From assembly GCA_019914945.1 (NCBI GenBank), contig CM034100.1, positions 9,063,096 through 9,127,095 on the forward strand: DNA of 64,000 nt, read 5' to 3'. Source of the stretch: Typha latifolia (lineage: Eukaryota; Streptophyta; Magnoliopsida; Poales; Typhaceae). A program made the position numbers and the translations under genes. Positions 32,448 through 44,900 of the stretch are shown one piece after another (the first letter of the stretch is position 1; every line of letters begins with the position of its first letter). Below the pieces are notes generated by a model, which was not told the DNA's origin, did no database searches, and worked only from the letters and a program-made list of their open reading frames with translations.

Positions 32448-33392
32448 AACAACGCCCGACCGCGTTCGAACGCACCGAGTTCGCTCTTCTCTAGATTTGT
32501 GAACGCAATGCAGGCATTTGAACGCGCGATCGAATGCGCATGTTTCCCACTTCAATATGGTTGCAAAGGCTGAACCGGTGGCAGTGGGTTCATGGGTGTG
32601 GACTTGCGTCATGGGGTCGATGGTGCGTTCCCATTCGCCATTGCATCCCTTGTCGCCCGTAATTCCCGCATCATCTCCATCATCATCTAGTTGTTGATGG
32701 AAATTTGTTCGGATAGAGACCCCAACACGGCTTGAACAATAGGTTCTTCCGTATTCCGATTAGATCGGGTGGTGCCAGGGTGGAAGTATGCGCAACCGTT
32801 TCCCCCTTCTCAATTGGGAGTATCTCTTCTTTATCTTCTCACCATGGAGCCATGGCTCTGGTGGTCGTCATAGTAAGCGCTTGTCCGAGGAACGGTGGCT
32901 TTGATACCAGCTTGATATGATCTCCCTTTTTGGCTAAGGTTCGATCGTCCACCAATTCTCTAATCTGGACTGGATTTGCCTTGGAACGCTGAAATAAAAT
33001 CTTGAAAGAGCGTCGGGCAAACATCAGGGTGTTCGATCAGGATCCGTGGATGGAGGCACGAGATCCTAAATGATGGTTGGTTGGAGGTGAACCGGCGTTT
33101 GTGGGGTGGCACCGGTGAAAAGCGGTGATGGAAAGGCTATTGTTAATGGAAGCGCTAGGGCAAGTGTTGGATAGAGTAGAAGAAGGGGGAGGAGAGGGCC
33201 GCCCCCAAAGGTCTAGGGTGACTGGCCGGTCGAGGGACGTTCGAAGCGGCCTCGCCGGGGATTGAGAGAACGAGAGTGAAGAAGACGAAGGAGGGAAGGC
33301 AGAACTCAACTCTTCGATGATAATCTTTTGGTTGCCCTCTACATCCCTTTTAGAGACTAACCAAACAGCTGAGAAATTAACCCTAAACAATA
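32448..33392 (-). repeat. Edge monomer (unit 0) of the array
   Basis: Truncated at its left end by about 30 bp at the junction with the family II protease. It carries the L-form LTR word (GACCGCGTTCGAACGCACCG) together with a full leader and primer-binding region, a combination seen otherwise only in the hybrid unit. It has more private differences than interior units (for example CTCTAGATTTGTGAACGC and CTTCAATATGG). Both features fit an ancestral-like copy at the array edge that escaped homogenisation. Confidence 0.85.
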
Positions 33393-34338
33393 CAATTTCG
33401 CCGACCGCGTTCGAACGAACCGACGTCGCTCTTCTCTGGATTTGCGAACGCAACGCAGGCATTTGAACGCGCGACCGAACGCGCTCGTCTCTCACCTCGA
33501 TGTGGTTGCGAGGGCCGAACCGGTGGCAGTGGGTTCATGGGTGTGGACTCGCATCGTGGCGTCGATGGTGCGTTCCCATTCGCCATTGCTTCCCTATGTC
33601 GCCCGTAATTCCCGCGACATCTCCATCATCATCTAGCTGTTGATGGCCATTTTTTCGGATAGAGACCCCAACACGGCTTGAACACTAGGGTTTTACGTAT
33701 TCCGATCAGATCGTGTGGTCCCACGGGTGGAAGTCCCCGCAACCGTTTCCCCCTTCTCTATTCGGAGAATCTCTTCTTCATCTTCTCGCCGTGCAGCCGT
33801 GGCTCTGGTGGTCGTCATAGGAAGCGCTTGTCCGAGGAACGGTGGCTTTGATACCGGCTTGATATGATCTCCCGTTTTGGCTAAGGTTCGATCGTCCTCC
33901 AATTCTCTAATGTAGACTGGATCCGCCACGGAACGTTGAAATAAAATCTTGAAAGAGCGTCGGGCAAATATCAGGGTGTTCGATCAGGATCCGTGGATGG
34001 AGGCACGAGATCCTAGATGATGGTTGGTTGGAGGTGAACCGGCGTTTGTGGGGTGGCACCCGTGAAAAGCGGTGACGGAAAGGTTATTGCTGACGGAAGG
34101 GTTAGGGCAAGTATTGGATAGATTAGAAGAAGGGGGGAGGAGAGGGCCGCCCGAGGGTCTAGGGTGATTGGCCGGTCGAGGGAGTTTAGAGGCGGCGTCG
34201 CGGGGATTGAGAGAATGAGAGCGAAGAAGACGAAGGAGGCAAGGCGAACTCAACTCTTCAATAATAATCTTTTGGTTGCCCTCCACATCCCTTTCAGAGG
34301 CTAACCAAACAATTGTGAGAAATTAACCCTGAACAATA
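33393..34338 (-). repeat. Representative A-type monomer (946 bp)
   Basis: Diagnostic words in plus order: S-form LTR word (CGAACGAACCGACGTCGC), TCTCACCTCGATG, CCGCGACATCTCC, ACACTAGGGTTTTACG, the intact leader with LTR end TGATATGATCTCCC at 33860, ACGTTGAAATAAAATC, CACGAGATCCTAGATG, TTGCTGACGGAAGGG, GAGTTTAG and AATTCTTCAATAATAAT (TCAACTCTTCAATAATAAT in this unit). On minus, gag begins MTTTRATAARREDEEEIL at ATG 33820-33818. It reaches a stop after RSDRNT. Confidence 0.92.
33842..33857 (-). promoter_or_regulatory. Primer-binding-site remnant in an A monomer (one of many)
   Basis: On minus the bases after the LTR end (ATCATATCA at 33868-33860) read AGCC, then GGTATCAAAGCCACC. This is a degenerate form of the tRNA-Met-type site TGGTATCAGAGC, at the right distance from the LTR. 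It recurs in A monomers and is absent from all B monomers. In the right half of the array it is often further damaged (for example GATCCGG for GATACCGG at about 52792). Confidence 0.75.
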
Positions 34339-35201
34339 CAATTTCGCCGACCTCGTTCGAACACGCCCGACCGCGTTCGAACGCACCGGGTTGGCTCTTC
34401 TCTGGATTTGCGAACGCAACGCAGGCATTTGAACGCGCGACCGAACGCGCCTGTCCCCCACTTCAATGTGGTTGCAAAGGCTGAACCGGCGGCAGTGGGT
34501 TCATGGGTGTGGACTCGCGTCGTGGCGTCGATGGTGCGTTCCCATTCGCCATTGCTTCCCTTGTCGCCCGTAATTCCCGCATCATCCCCATCATCATTTA
34601 GTTGTTGACGGCCATTTGTTCGGATAGAGACCCCAACACGTCTTGAACACTAGGTTCTTCCGTATTCCGATTAGTTCGAGTGGTTCCACGCGTGGAAGTC
34701 CCCGCAACCGTTTCCCCCTTCTCAATTGGGAGAATCTCCATTTTTGTCTAAGGTTCGACCGTCCTCCAATTCTCTAATCTGGACTGTATCTGCCACGGAA
34801 CATCGAAAAAATATCCTGAAAGAGCTTCGCACAAACATCGGGGGGTTTGATCAGGATCCGTGGATGGAGGCACAAGATCCTAGGTGATGGTTGGTTGGAG
34901 GTGAACCGGAGTTTCTGGGGTGGCACCGGTGAAAAGCGGTGATGGAAAGGCTAATGTTGATGGAAGCGCTAGGGCAAGTGTTGGATAGAGTAGAAGAAGG
35001 GGGAGGAGAGGGCGCCCCCGGGGTCTAGGGTGACTGGCCGGTCGAGGACGTTCGAAGCGGCCTCGCGGGGATTGAGAGAACGAGAGTGAAGAAGACGAAG
35101 GAGGAAGGCAGAACTCAACTCTTCGATGATAATCTTTTGCTTGCCCTCTACATCCCTTTTAGAGACTAACCAAACAGCTGAGAAATTAACCCTAAACAAT
35201 A
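34339..35201 (-). repeat. Representative B-type monomer (863 bp)
   Basis: Diagnostic words in plus order: L-form LTR word with two palindromes (CTCGTTCGAACACGCCC and GCGTTCGAACGCACCGGG), CCCCACTTCAATG, CCGCATCATCCCC, ACGTCTTGAACACTAGGTTC, the short leader junction GGGAGAATCTCC followed by TTTTT, ACATCGAAAAAATATCC, CACAAGATCCTAGGTG, GGAAGCGCTAGGGC, GACGTTCGAAGCGG and CTCTTCGATGATAAT. It lacks the LTR terminus, primer-binding site and gag start codon because of a 98-bp deletion. Confidence 0.92.
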
Positions 35202-37948
35202 CAATTTCGCCGACCGCGTCCGAACGAACCGACGTCGCTCTTCTCTGGATTTGCGAACGCAACGCAGGCATTTGAACGCGCGACCGAACGCGCCTGTCTC
35301 TCACCTCGATGTGGTTGCGAGGGCCGAACCGGTGGCAGTGGGTTCATGGGTGTGGACTCGCGTCGTGGCGTCGATGGTTCGTTCCCATTCGCCATTGCTT
35401 CCCTATGTCGCCCGTAATTCCCGCGACATCTCCATCATCATCTAGCTGTTGATGGCCATTTTTTCGGATAGAGACCCCAACACGGCTTGAACACTAGGGT
35501 TTTACGTATTCCGATCGGATCGTGTGGTCCCACGGGTGGAAGTCCCCGCAACCGTTTCCCCCTTCTCTATTCGGAGAATCTCATCTTCATCTTCTCGCCG
35601 TGCAGCCGTGGCTCTGGTGGTCGTCATAGGAAGCGCTTGTCCGAGGAACGGTGGCTTTGATACCGGCTTGATATGATCTCCCGTTTTGGCTAAGGTTCGA
35701 TCGTCCTCCAATTCTCTAATCTGGACTGGATCCGCCACGGAACGTTGAAATAAAATCTTGGAAGAGCGTCGGGCAAACATCAGGGTGTTCGATCAGGATC
35801 CGTGGATGGAGGCACGAGATCCTAGAGGATGGTTGGTTGGAGGTGAACCGGCGTTTGTGGGGTGGCTCCGGTGAAAAGCGGTGACGGAAAGGTCATTGCT
35901 GACGGAAGGGTTAGGGCAAATATTGGATAGATTAGAAGAAGGGGGGAGGAGAGGGCCGCCCCTGAGGGTCTAGGGTGATTGGCCGGTCGAGGGAGTTTAG
36001 AGGCGACGTCGTCGGGGATTGAGAGAATGAGAGCGAAGAAGACGAAGGAGGCAAGGCAGAACTCAACTCTTCAATAATAATCTTTTGGTTGCCCTCCACA
36101 TCCCTTTCAGAGGCTAACCAAGCAACTGTGAGAAATTAACCCTGAACAATACAATTTCGCCGACCTCGTTCGAACACGCCCGACCGCGTTCGAACGCACC
36201 GGGTTGGCTCTTCTCTGGATTTGCGAACGCAACGCAGGCACTTGAACGCGCGACCGAACGCGCCTGTCCCCCACTTCAATGTGGTTGCAAAGGCTGAACC
36301 GGCGGCAGTGGGTTCATGGGTGTGGACTCGCGTCGTGGCGTCGATGGTGCGTTCCCATTCGCCATTGCTTCCCTTGTCGCCCGTAATTCCCGCATCATCC
36401 CCATCATCATTTAGTTGTTGACGGCCATTTGTTCGGATAGAGACCCCAACACGTCTTGAACACTAGGTTCTTCCGTATTCCGATTAGTTCGGGTGGTTCC
36501 ACGCGTGGAAGTCCCCGCAACCGTTTCCCCCTTCTCAATTGGGAGAATCTCCCTTTTTGTCTTAGGTTCGACCGTCTACCAATTCTCTAATCTGGACTGT
36601 ATCTGCCACGGAACATCGAAAAAATATCCTGAAAGAGCTTCGGACAAACATCGGGGGGTTTGATCAGGATCCGTGGATGGAGGCACAAGATCCTAGGTGA
36701 TGGTTGGTTCGAGGTGAACCGGCGTTTCTAGGGTGGCACCGGTGAAAAGCGGTGATGGAAAGGCTATTGTTGATGGAAGCGCTAGGGCAAGTGTTGGATA
36801 GAGTAGAAGAAGGGGGAGGAGAGGGGCCCCCGAGGGGTCTAGGGTATTTGGCCGGTCGAGGACGTTCGAAGCGGCCTCTCGGGGATTGAGAGAACGAGAG
36901 TGAAGAAGACGAAGGAGGGAAGGCAGAACTCAACTCTTCGATGATAATCTTTTGGTTGCCCTCTACATCCCTTTTAGAGACTAACCAAACAGCTGAGAAA
37001 TTATCCCTAAACAATACAATTTCGCCGACCGCGTCCGAACGAACCGACGTCGCTCTTCTCTGGATTTGCGAACGCAACGCAGGCATTTGAACGCGCCTGT
37101 CTCTCACCTCGATGTGGTTGCGAGGGCCGAACCGGTGGCAGCGGGTTCATGGGTGTGGACTCGCGTCGTGGCGTCGATGGTGCATTCCCATTCGCCATTG
37201 CTTCCCTATGTCGCCCGTAATTCCCGCGACATCTCCATCATCATCTAGTTGTTGATGGCTATTTTTTCGGATAGAGACCCCAACACGGCTTGAACACTAG
37301 GGTTTTACGTATTCCGATCAGATCGTGTGGTCCCACGGGCGGAAGTCCCCGCAACCGTTTCCCCCTTCTCTATTCGGAGAATCTCTTCCTCATCTTCTCG
37401 CCGTGCAGCCGTGGCTCTAGTGGTCGTCATAGGAAGCGCTTGTCCGAGGAGCGGTGGCTTTGATACCGGCTTGATATGATCTCCCGTTTTGGCTAAGGTT
37501 CGATCGTCCTCCAATTCTCTAATCTGGACTGGATCCGCCACGGAACGTTGAAATAAAATCTTGAAAGAGCGTCGGGCAAATATCAGGGTGTTCGATCGGG
37601 ATCCGTGGATGGAGGCACGAGATCCTAGATGATGGTTGGTTGGAGGTGAACCGGCGTTTGTGGGGTGGCAGGTGAAAGCGGTGACGGAAGGGTTATTGCT
37701 GACGGAAGGGTTAGGGCAAGTATTGGATAGATCAGAAGAAGGGGGGAGGAGAGGGCCGCCCCTGAGGGTCTAGGGTGATTGGCCGGTCGAGGGAGTTTAG
37801 AAGCGGCGTCGCCGGGGATTGAGAGAATGAGAGCGAAGAAGACGAAGGAGGCAAGGCAGAAATCAATTCTTCAATAATAATCTTTTGGTTGCCCTCCACA
37901 TCCCTTTCAGAGGCTAACCAAACAAGCGAGAAATTAACCCGAACAATA

Positions 37949-38913
37949 CAATTTCGCCGACCTCGTTCGAACACGCCCGACCGCGTTCGAACGCACCGGG
38001 TTCGCTCTTCTCTGGATTTGCGAACGCAACGCAGCATTTGAACGCGCGGCCGAACGCGCCTGTCCCCCACTTCAATGTGGTTGCAAAGGCTGAACCGGCG
38101 ACAGTGGGTTCATGGGTGTGGACTCGCGTCGTGGCGTCGATGGTGCGTTCCCATTCGCCATTGCTTCCCTATGTCGCCCGTAATTCCCGCGACATCTCCA
38201 TCATCTAGTTGTTGATGGCCATTTTTTCGGATAGAGACCCCAACACGGCTTGAACACTAGGGTTTTACGTATTCCGATCAGATCGTGCGGTCCCACGGGC
38301 GGAAGTCCCCGCAACCGTTTCCCCCTTCTCTATTCGGAGAATCTCTTCCTCATCTTCTCGCCGTGCAGCCGTGGCTCTGGTGGTCGTCATAGGAAGCGCT
38401 TGTCCGAGGAGCGGTGGCTTTGATACCGGCTTGATATGATCTCCCGTTTTGGCTAAGGTTCGATCGTCCTCCAATTCTCTAATGTGGACTGGATCCGCCA
38501 CGGAACGTTGAAATAAAATCTTGAAAGAGCGTCGGTCAAACATCAGGGTGTTCGATCAGGATCCGTGGATGGAGGCACGAGATCCTAGATGATGGTTGGT
38601 TGGAGGTGAACCGGCGTTTGTGGGGTGGCACCGGTGAAAAGCGGTGACGGAAGGGTTATTGGTGACGGAAGGGTTAGGGCAAGTATTGGATAGATCAGAA
38701 GAAGGGGGGAGGAGAGGGCCGCCCCTGAGGGTCTAGGGTGATTGGCCGGTCGAGGGAGTTTAGAGGCGGCGTCGCCGGGGATTGAGAGAATGAGAGCGAA
38801 GAAGACGGAGGAGGCAAGGCAGAACTCAATTCTTCAATAATAATCTTTTGGTTGCCCTCCACATCCCTTTCGAGAGGCTAACCAAACAGGCGAGAAATTA
38901 ACCCTGAACAATA
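37949..38913 (-). repeat. Hybrid monomer (965 bp), B-to-A exchange
   Basis: Starts as B (L-form LTR word, CCCCACTTCAATG at about 38066) but from about 38165 on carries only A words (CCCTATGTCGCCC, CGACATCTCC, GGGTTTTACG, full leader, CACGAGATCC). It follows an A monomer (37017) and precedes a B monomer (38914), so it breaks the strict alternation. The switch lies in the conserved stretch 38090-38165. It has one 3-base loss in CATCATCATC. Confidence 0.88.
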
Positions 38914-41900
38914 CAATTTCGCCGACCTCGTTCGAACACGCCCGACCGCGTTCGAACGCACCGGCCCGCTCTTTCTCTGGATTTGCGAACGCAACGCAGG
39001 CATTTGAACGCGCGACCGAACGCGCCTGTCCCCACTTCAATGTGGTTGCAAAGGCTGAACCGGCGGCGGTGGGTTCATGGGTGTGGACTCGCGTCGTGGC
39101 GTCGATGGTGCGTTCCCATTCGCCATTGCTTCCCTTGTCGCCCGTAATTCCCGCATCATCCCCATCATCATTTAGTTGTTGACGGCCATTTGTTCGGATA
39201 GAGACCCCAACACGTCTTGAACACTAGGTTATTCCGTATTCCGATTAGTTCGGGTGGTTCCACGTGTGGAAGTCCCCAACCGTTTCCCCCTCCTCAATTG
39301 GGAGAATCTCCCTTTTTGGCTAAGGTTCGACCGTCCTCCAATTCTCTAATCTGGACTGTATACGCCACGGAACATCGAAAAATATCCTGAAAGAGCTTCG
39401 GACAAACATCGTGGGGTTTGATCAGGATCCGTGGATGGAGGCACAAGATCCTAGGTGATGGTTGGTTGGAGGTGAACCGGCGTTTTGGGGTGACGCATAG
39501 GTGAAAAGCGGTGATGGAAAGGCTATTGTTGATGGAAGCGCTAGGGCAAGTGTTGGATAGAGTAGAAGAAGGGGGAGGAGAGGGCCGCCCCCAGGGGTCT
39601 AGGGTGACTGGCCGGTCGAGGGACGTTCGAAGCGGCCTCGCCGGGGATTGAGAGAACGAGAGTGAAGAAGACGAAGGAGGGAAGGCAGAACTCAACTCTT
39701 CGACGATAATCTTTTGGTTGCCCTCTACATCCCTTTTAGAGACTAACCAAACAGCTGAGAAATTAACCCTAAACAATACAATTTCGCCGACCGCGTCCGA
39801 ACGAACCGACGTCGCTCTTCTCTGGATTTGCGAACGCAACGCAGGCATTTGAACGCGCGACCGAACGCGCCTGTCTCTCACCTCCATGTGGTTGCGAGGG
39901 CCGAACCGGTGGCAGCGGGTTCACGGGTGTGGACTCGCGTCGTGGCGTCGATGGTGCGTTCCCATTCGCCATTGCTTCCCTATGTCGCCCGTAATTCCCG
40001 CGACATCTCCATCATCATCTAGTTGTTGATGGCCATTTTTTCGGATAGAGACCCCAACACGGCTTGAACACTAGGGTTTTACGTATTCGATCAGATCGTG
40101 CGGTCCCACGGGCGGAAGTCCCCTTAATCGTTTCCCCCTTCTCTTTTCGAAGAATCTCTTCCTCATCTTCTCGCCGTGCAGCCGTGGCTCTGGTGGTCGT
40201 CATAGGAAGCGCTTGTCCGAGGAGCGGTGGCTTTGATACCGGCTTGATATGATCTCCCGTTTTGGCTAAGGTTCGATCGTCCTCCAATTCTCTAATCTGG
40301 ACTGGATCCGCCACGGAACGTTGAAATAAAATCTTGAAAGAGCGTCGGGCAAACATCAGGGTGTTCGATCAGGATTCGTGGATGGAGGCACGAGATCCTA
40401 GATGATGGTTGGTTGGAGGTGAACCGGCGTTTGTGCGGTGGCACAGGTGAAAAGCGGTGACGGAAAGGTTATTGCTGACGGAAGTGTTAGGGCAAGTATT
40501 GGATAGATCAGAAGAAGGGGGGAGGAGAGGGCCGCCCCTGAGGGTCTAGGGTGATTGGCCGGTCGAGGGAGTTTAGAGGCGGCGTCGCGGGGATTGAGAG
40601 AATGAGAGCGAAGAAGAGACGGAGGAGGCAAGGCAGAACTCAATTCTTCAATAATAATCTTTTGGTTGCCCTCCACATCCCTTTGAGGCTAACCAAACAA
40701 CCGCGAAATTAACCCTGAACAATACAATTTCGCCGACCTCGTTCGAACACGCCCGACCGCGTTCGAACGCACCGGGCCCGCTCTTTCTCTGGATTTGCGA
40801 ACGCAACGCGAGGCATTTGAAGCGCGACCGAACGCGCCTGTCCCCCACTTCAATGTGGTTGCAAAGGCTGAACCGGCGGCGGTGGGTTCATGGGTGTGGA
40901 CTCGCGTCGTGGCGTCGATGGTGCGTTCCCATTCGCCATTGCTTCCCTTGTCGCCCGTAATTCCCGCATCATCCCCATCATCATTTAGTTGTTGACGGCC
41001 ATTTGTTCGGATAGAGACCCCAACACGTCTTGAACACTAGGTTCTTCCGTATTCCGATTAGTTCGGGTGGTTCCACGTGTGGAAGTCCCCGCAACCGTTT
41101 CCCCCTCCTCAATTGGGAGAATCTCCCTTTTTGGCTAAGGTTCGACCGTCCTCCAATTCTCTAATCTGGACTGTATCTGCCACGGAACATCGAAAAAATA
41201 TCTGAAAGAGCTTCGGACAAACATCGGGGTTTGATCGGGATCCGTGGATGGAGGCACAAGATCCTAGGTGATGGTTGGTTGGAGGTGAGCCGGCGTTTCT
41301 GGGGTGGCACTTAGGTGAAAAGCGGTGATGGAAAGGCTATTGTTGATGGAAGCGCTAGGGCAAGTGTTGGATAGAGTAGAAGAAGGGGGAGGAGAGGGCC
41401 GCCCCGGGGTCTAGGGTGACCGCAGGTCGGTCGAGGACGTTCGAAGCGGCCTCGCGGGGATTGAGAGAACGAGAGTGAAGAAGACGAAGGAGGGAAGGCA
41501 GAACTCAACTCTTCGACGATAATCTTTTGGTTGCCCTCTACATCCCTTTTAGAGACTAACCAAACAGTGAAATTAACCCTAAACAATACAATTTCGCCGG
41601 CCGCGTCCGAACGAACCGACGTCGCTCTTCTCTGGATTTTGCGAACGCAACGCAGGCATTTGAACGCGCGGCCGAACGCGCGCTGTCTCTCACCTCCATG
41701 TGGTTGCGAGGGCCGAACCGGTGGCAGCGGGTTCACGGGTGTGGACTCGCGTCGTGGCGTCGATGGTGCGTTCCCATTCGCCATTGCTTCCCTATGTCGC
41801 CGTAATTCCCGCGACATCTCCATCATCATCTAGTTGTTGATGGCCATTTTTTCGGATAGAGACCCCAACACGGCTTGAACACTAGGGTTTTACGTATTCC

Positions 41901-44900
41901 GATCAGATCGTGTGGTCCCACGGGCGGAAGCCCCCATAGCCGTTCCCCCCTTCTCTATTCGGAGAATCTCTTCCTCATCTTCTCGCCGTGCAGCCGTGGC
42001 TCTGGTGGTCGTCATAGGAAGCGCTTGTCCGAGGAGCGGTGGCTTTGATACCGGCTTGATATGATCTCCCGTTTTGGCTAAGGTTCGATCGTCCTCCAAT
42101 TCTCTAATCTGACTGGATCCGCCACGGAACGTTGAAATAAAATCTTGAAAGAGCGTCGGGCAAACATCGGGGTGTTCGATCGGGATCCGTGGATGGAGGC
42201 ACGAGATCCTAGATGATGGTTGGTTGGAGGTGAGCAGGCGTTTGTGGGGTGGCACGGTGAAAGCGGTGACGGAAAGGTTATTGCGACGGAAGGGTTAGGG
42301 CAAGTATTGGATAGATCGGAAGAAGGGGGGGAGAGGGCCGCCCCGAGGGTCTAGGGTGATTGGCGGTCGAGGGAGTTTAGAGCGCGTCGCGGGGATTGAA
42401 GAATGAGAGCGAAGAAGACGAAGGAGGCAAGGCAGAACTCAATTCTTCAATAATAATCTTTTGGTTGCCCTCCACATCCCTTTCGAGGCTAACCAAACAG
42501 CGAGAAATTAACCCTGAACAATACAATTTCGCCGACCTCGTTCGAACACGCTTGCCCAGAGTTCGAACGCACCGAGTTCGCTCTTCTCTGGATTTGCGAA
42601 CGCAACGCGAGCATTTGAACGCGCGGCCGAACGCAGCCTTTGTCCCCCACTTCAATGTGGTTGCAAAGGCTGAACCGGCGGCGGTGGGTTCATGGGTGTG
42701 GACTCGCGTCGTGGCGTCGATGGTGCGTTCCCATTCGCCATTGCTTCCCTTGTCGCCCAGTAATTCCCGCATCATCCCCATCATCATTTAGTTGTTGACG
42801 GCCATTTGTTCGGATAGAGACCCCAACACGTCTTGAACACTAGGTTCTTCCGTATTCCGATTAGTTCGGGTGGTTCCACGTGTGGAAGTCCCCATAACCG
42901 TTTCCCCCTCCTCAATTGGGAGAATCTCCCTTTTTGGCTAAGGTTCGACCGTCCTCCAATTCTCTAATCTGGACTGTATACGCACGGAACATCGAAAAAA
43001 ATATCTGAAAGAGCTTCGGACAAACATCGGGGTTTGATCGGGATCCGTGGATGGAGGCACAAGATCCTAGGTGATGGTTGGTTGGAGGTGAGCAGGCGTT
43101 TCGGGGTGGCACAGGTGGCGGTGATGGAAAGGCTATTGTTGATGGAAGCGCTAGGGCAAGTGTTGGATAGAGTAGAAGAAGGGGGAGGAGAGGGCCGCCC
43201 CCGGGGTCTAGGGTGGCCTGGCCGGTCGAGGACGTTCGAAGCGGCCTCGCCGGGATTGAGAGAACGAGTGAAGAAGACGAAGGAGGGAAGGCAGAACTCA
43301 ACTCTTCGACGATAATCTTTTGGTTGCCCTCTACATCCCTTTTAGAGACTAACCAAACAGGTGAGAAATTAACCTAAACAATACAATTTCGCCGACCGCG
43401 TCGAACGAACCGACGTCGCTCTTCTTTGGATTTGCGAACGCAACGCGAGGCATTTGAACGCGCGACCGAACGCGCTGTCTCTCACCTCCATGTGGTTGCG
43501 AGGGCCAAAGCCGGTGGCGGCGGGTTCACGGGTGTGGACTCGCGTCGTGGCGTCGATGGTGCGTTCCCATTCGCCATTGCTTCCCTATGTCGCCGTAATT
43601 CCGCGACATCTCCATCATCATCTAGTTGTTGATGGCCATTTTTCGGATAGAGACCCCAACACGGCTTGAACACTAGGGTTTACGTATTCCGATCAGATCG
43701 TGCGGTCCCACGGGCGGAAGTCCCATAACCGTTTCCCCCTTCTCTATTCGGAGAATCTCTTCCTGATCTTCTCGCCGTGCAGCCGTAGCTCTGGTGGTCG
43801 TCATAGGAAGCGCTTGTCAGGAGCGGTGGCTTTGATACCTGCTTGATATGATCTCCCGTTTTGGCTAAGGTTCGATCGTCCTCCAATTCTCTAATCTGGA
43901 CTGGATCCGCCACGGAACGTTGAAATAAAATCTTGAAAGAGCGTCGGTCAAACATCGGGGTGTTCGATCGGGATCCGTGGATGGAGGCACGAGATCCTAG
44001 ATGATGGTTGGTTGGAGGTGAGCCGGCGTTTGTGGGGTGGCAGGTGAAAAGCGGTGACGGAAGGGTTGTGCTGACGGAAGGGTTAGGGCAAGTATTGGAT
44101 AGATCAGAAGAAGGGGGAGGAGAGGGCCGCCACGAGGGTCTAGGGTGATTGGCCGGTCGAGGGAGTTTAGGCGGCGTCGCGGGGATTTGAAGAATGAGAG
44201 CGAAGAAGACGGAGGAGGCAAGGCGAACTCAATTCTTCAATAATAATCTTTTGGTTGCCCTCCACATCCCTTTGAGAGGCTAACCAAACAGCGAAATTAA
44301 CCACTGAACAATACAATTTCGCCGACCTCGTTCGGACACGCCCGGCCGCGTTCGAACGCCGGGTTCGCTCTTTCTCTGGATTTGCGCAACGCACGCAGGC
44401 ATTTGAACGCGCGGCCGAACGCGCCTGTCCCCCACTTCAATGTGGTTGCAAAGGCTGAACCGGCGGCGGTGGGTTCATGGGTGTGGACTCGCGTCGTGGC
44501 GTCGATGGTGCGTTCCCATTCGCCATTGCTTCCCTTGTCGCCGTAATTCCCGCATCATCCCCATCATCATTTAGTTGTTGACGGCCATTTGTTCGGATAG
44601 AGACCCCAACACGTCTTGAACACTAGGTTATTCCGTATTCCGATTAGTTTGGGTGGTTCCACGTGTGGAAGTCCCATAACCGTTTCCCCCTCCTCAATTG
44701 GGAGAATCTCCCTTTTTGGCTAAGGTTCGACCGTCCTCCAATTCTCTAATCTGGACTGTATACGCCACGGAACATCGAAAAAATATCTGAAAGAGCTTCG
44801 GACAAACATCGGGGTTTGATCGGGATCCGTGGATGGAGGCACAAGATCCTAGGTGATGGTTGGTTGGAGGTGAGCAGGCGTTTCTGGGGTGGCAGGTAGG

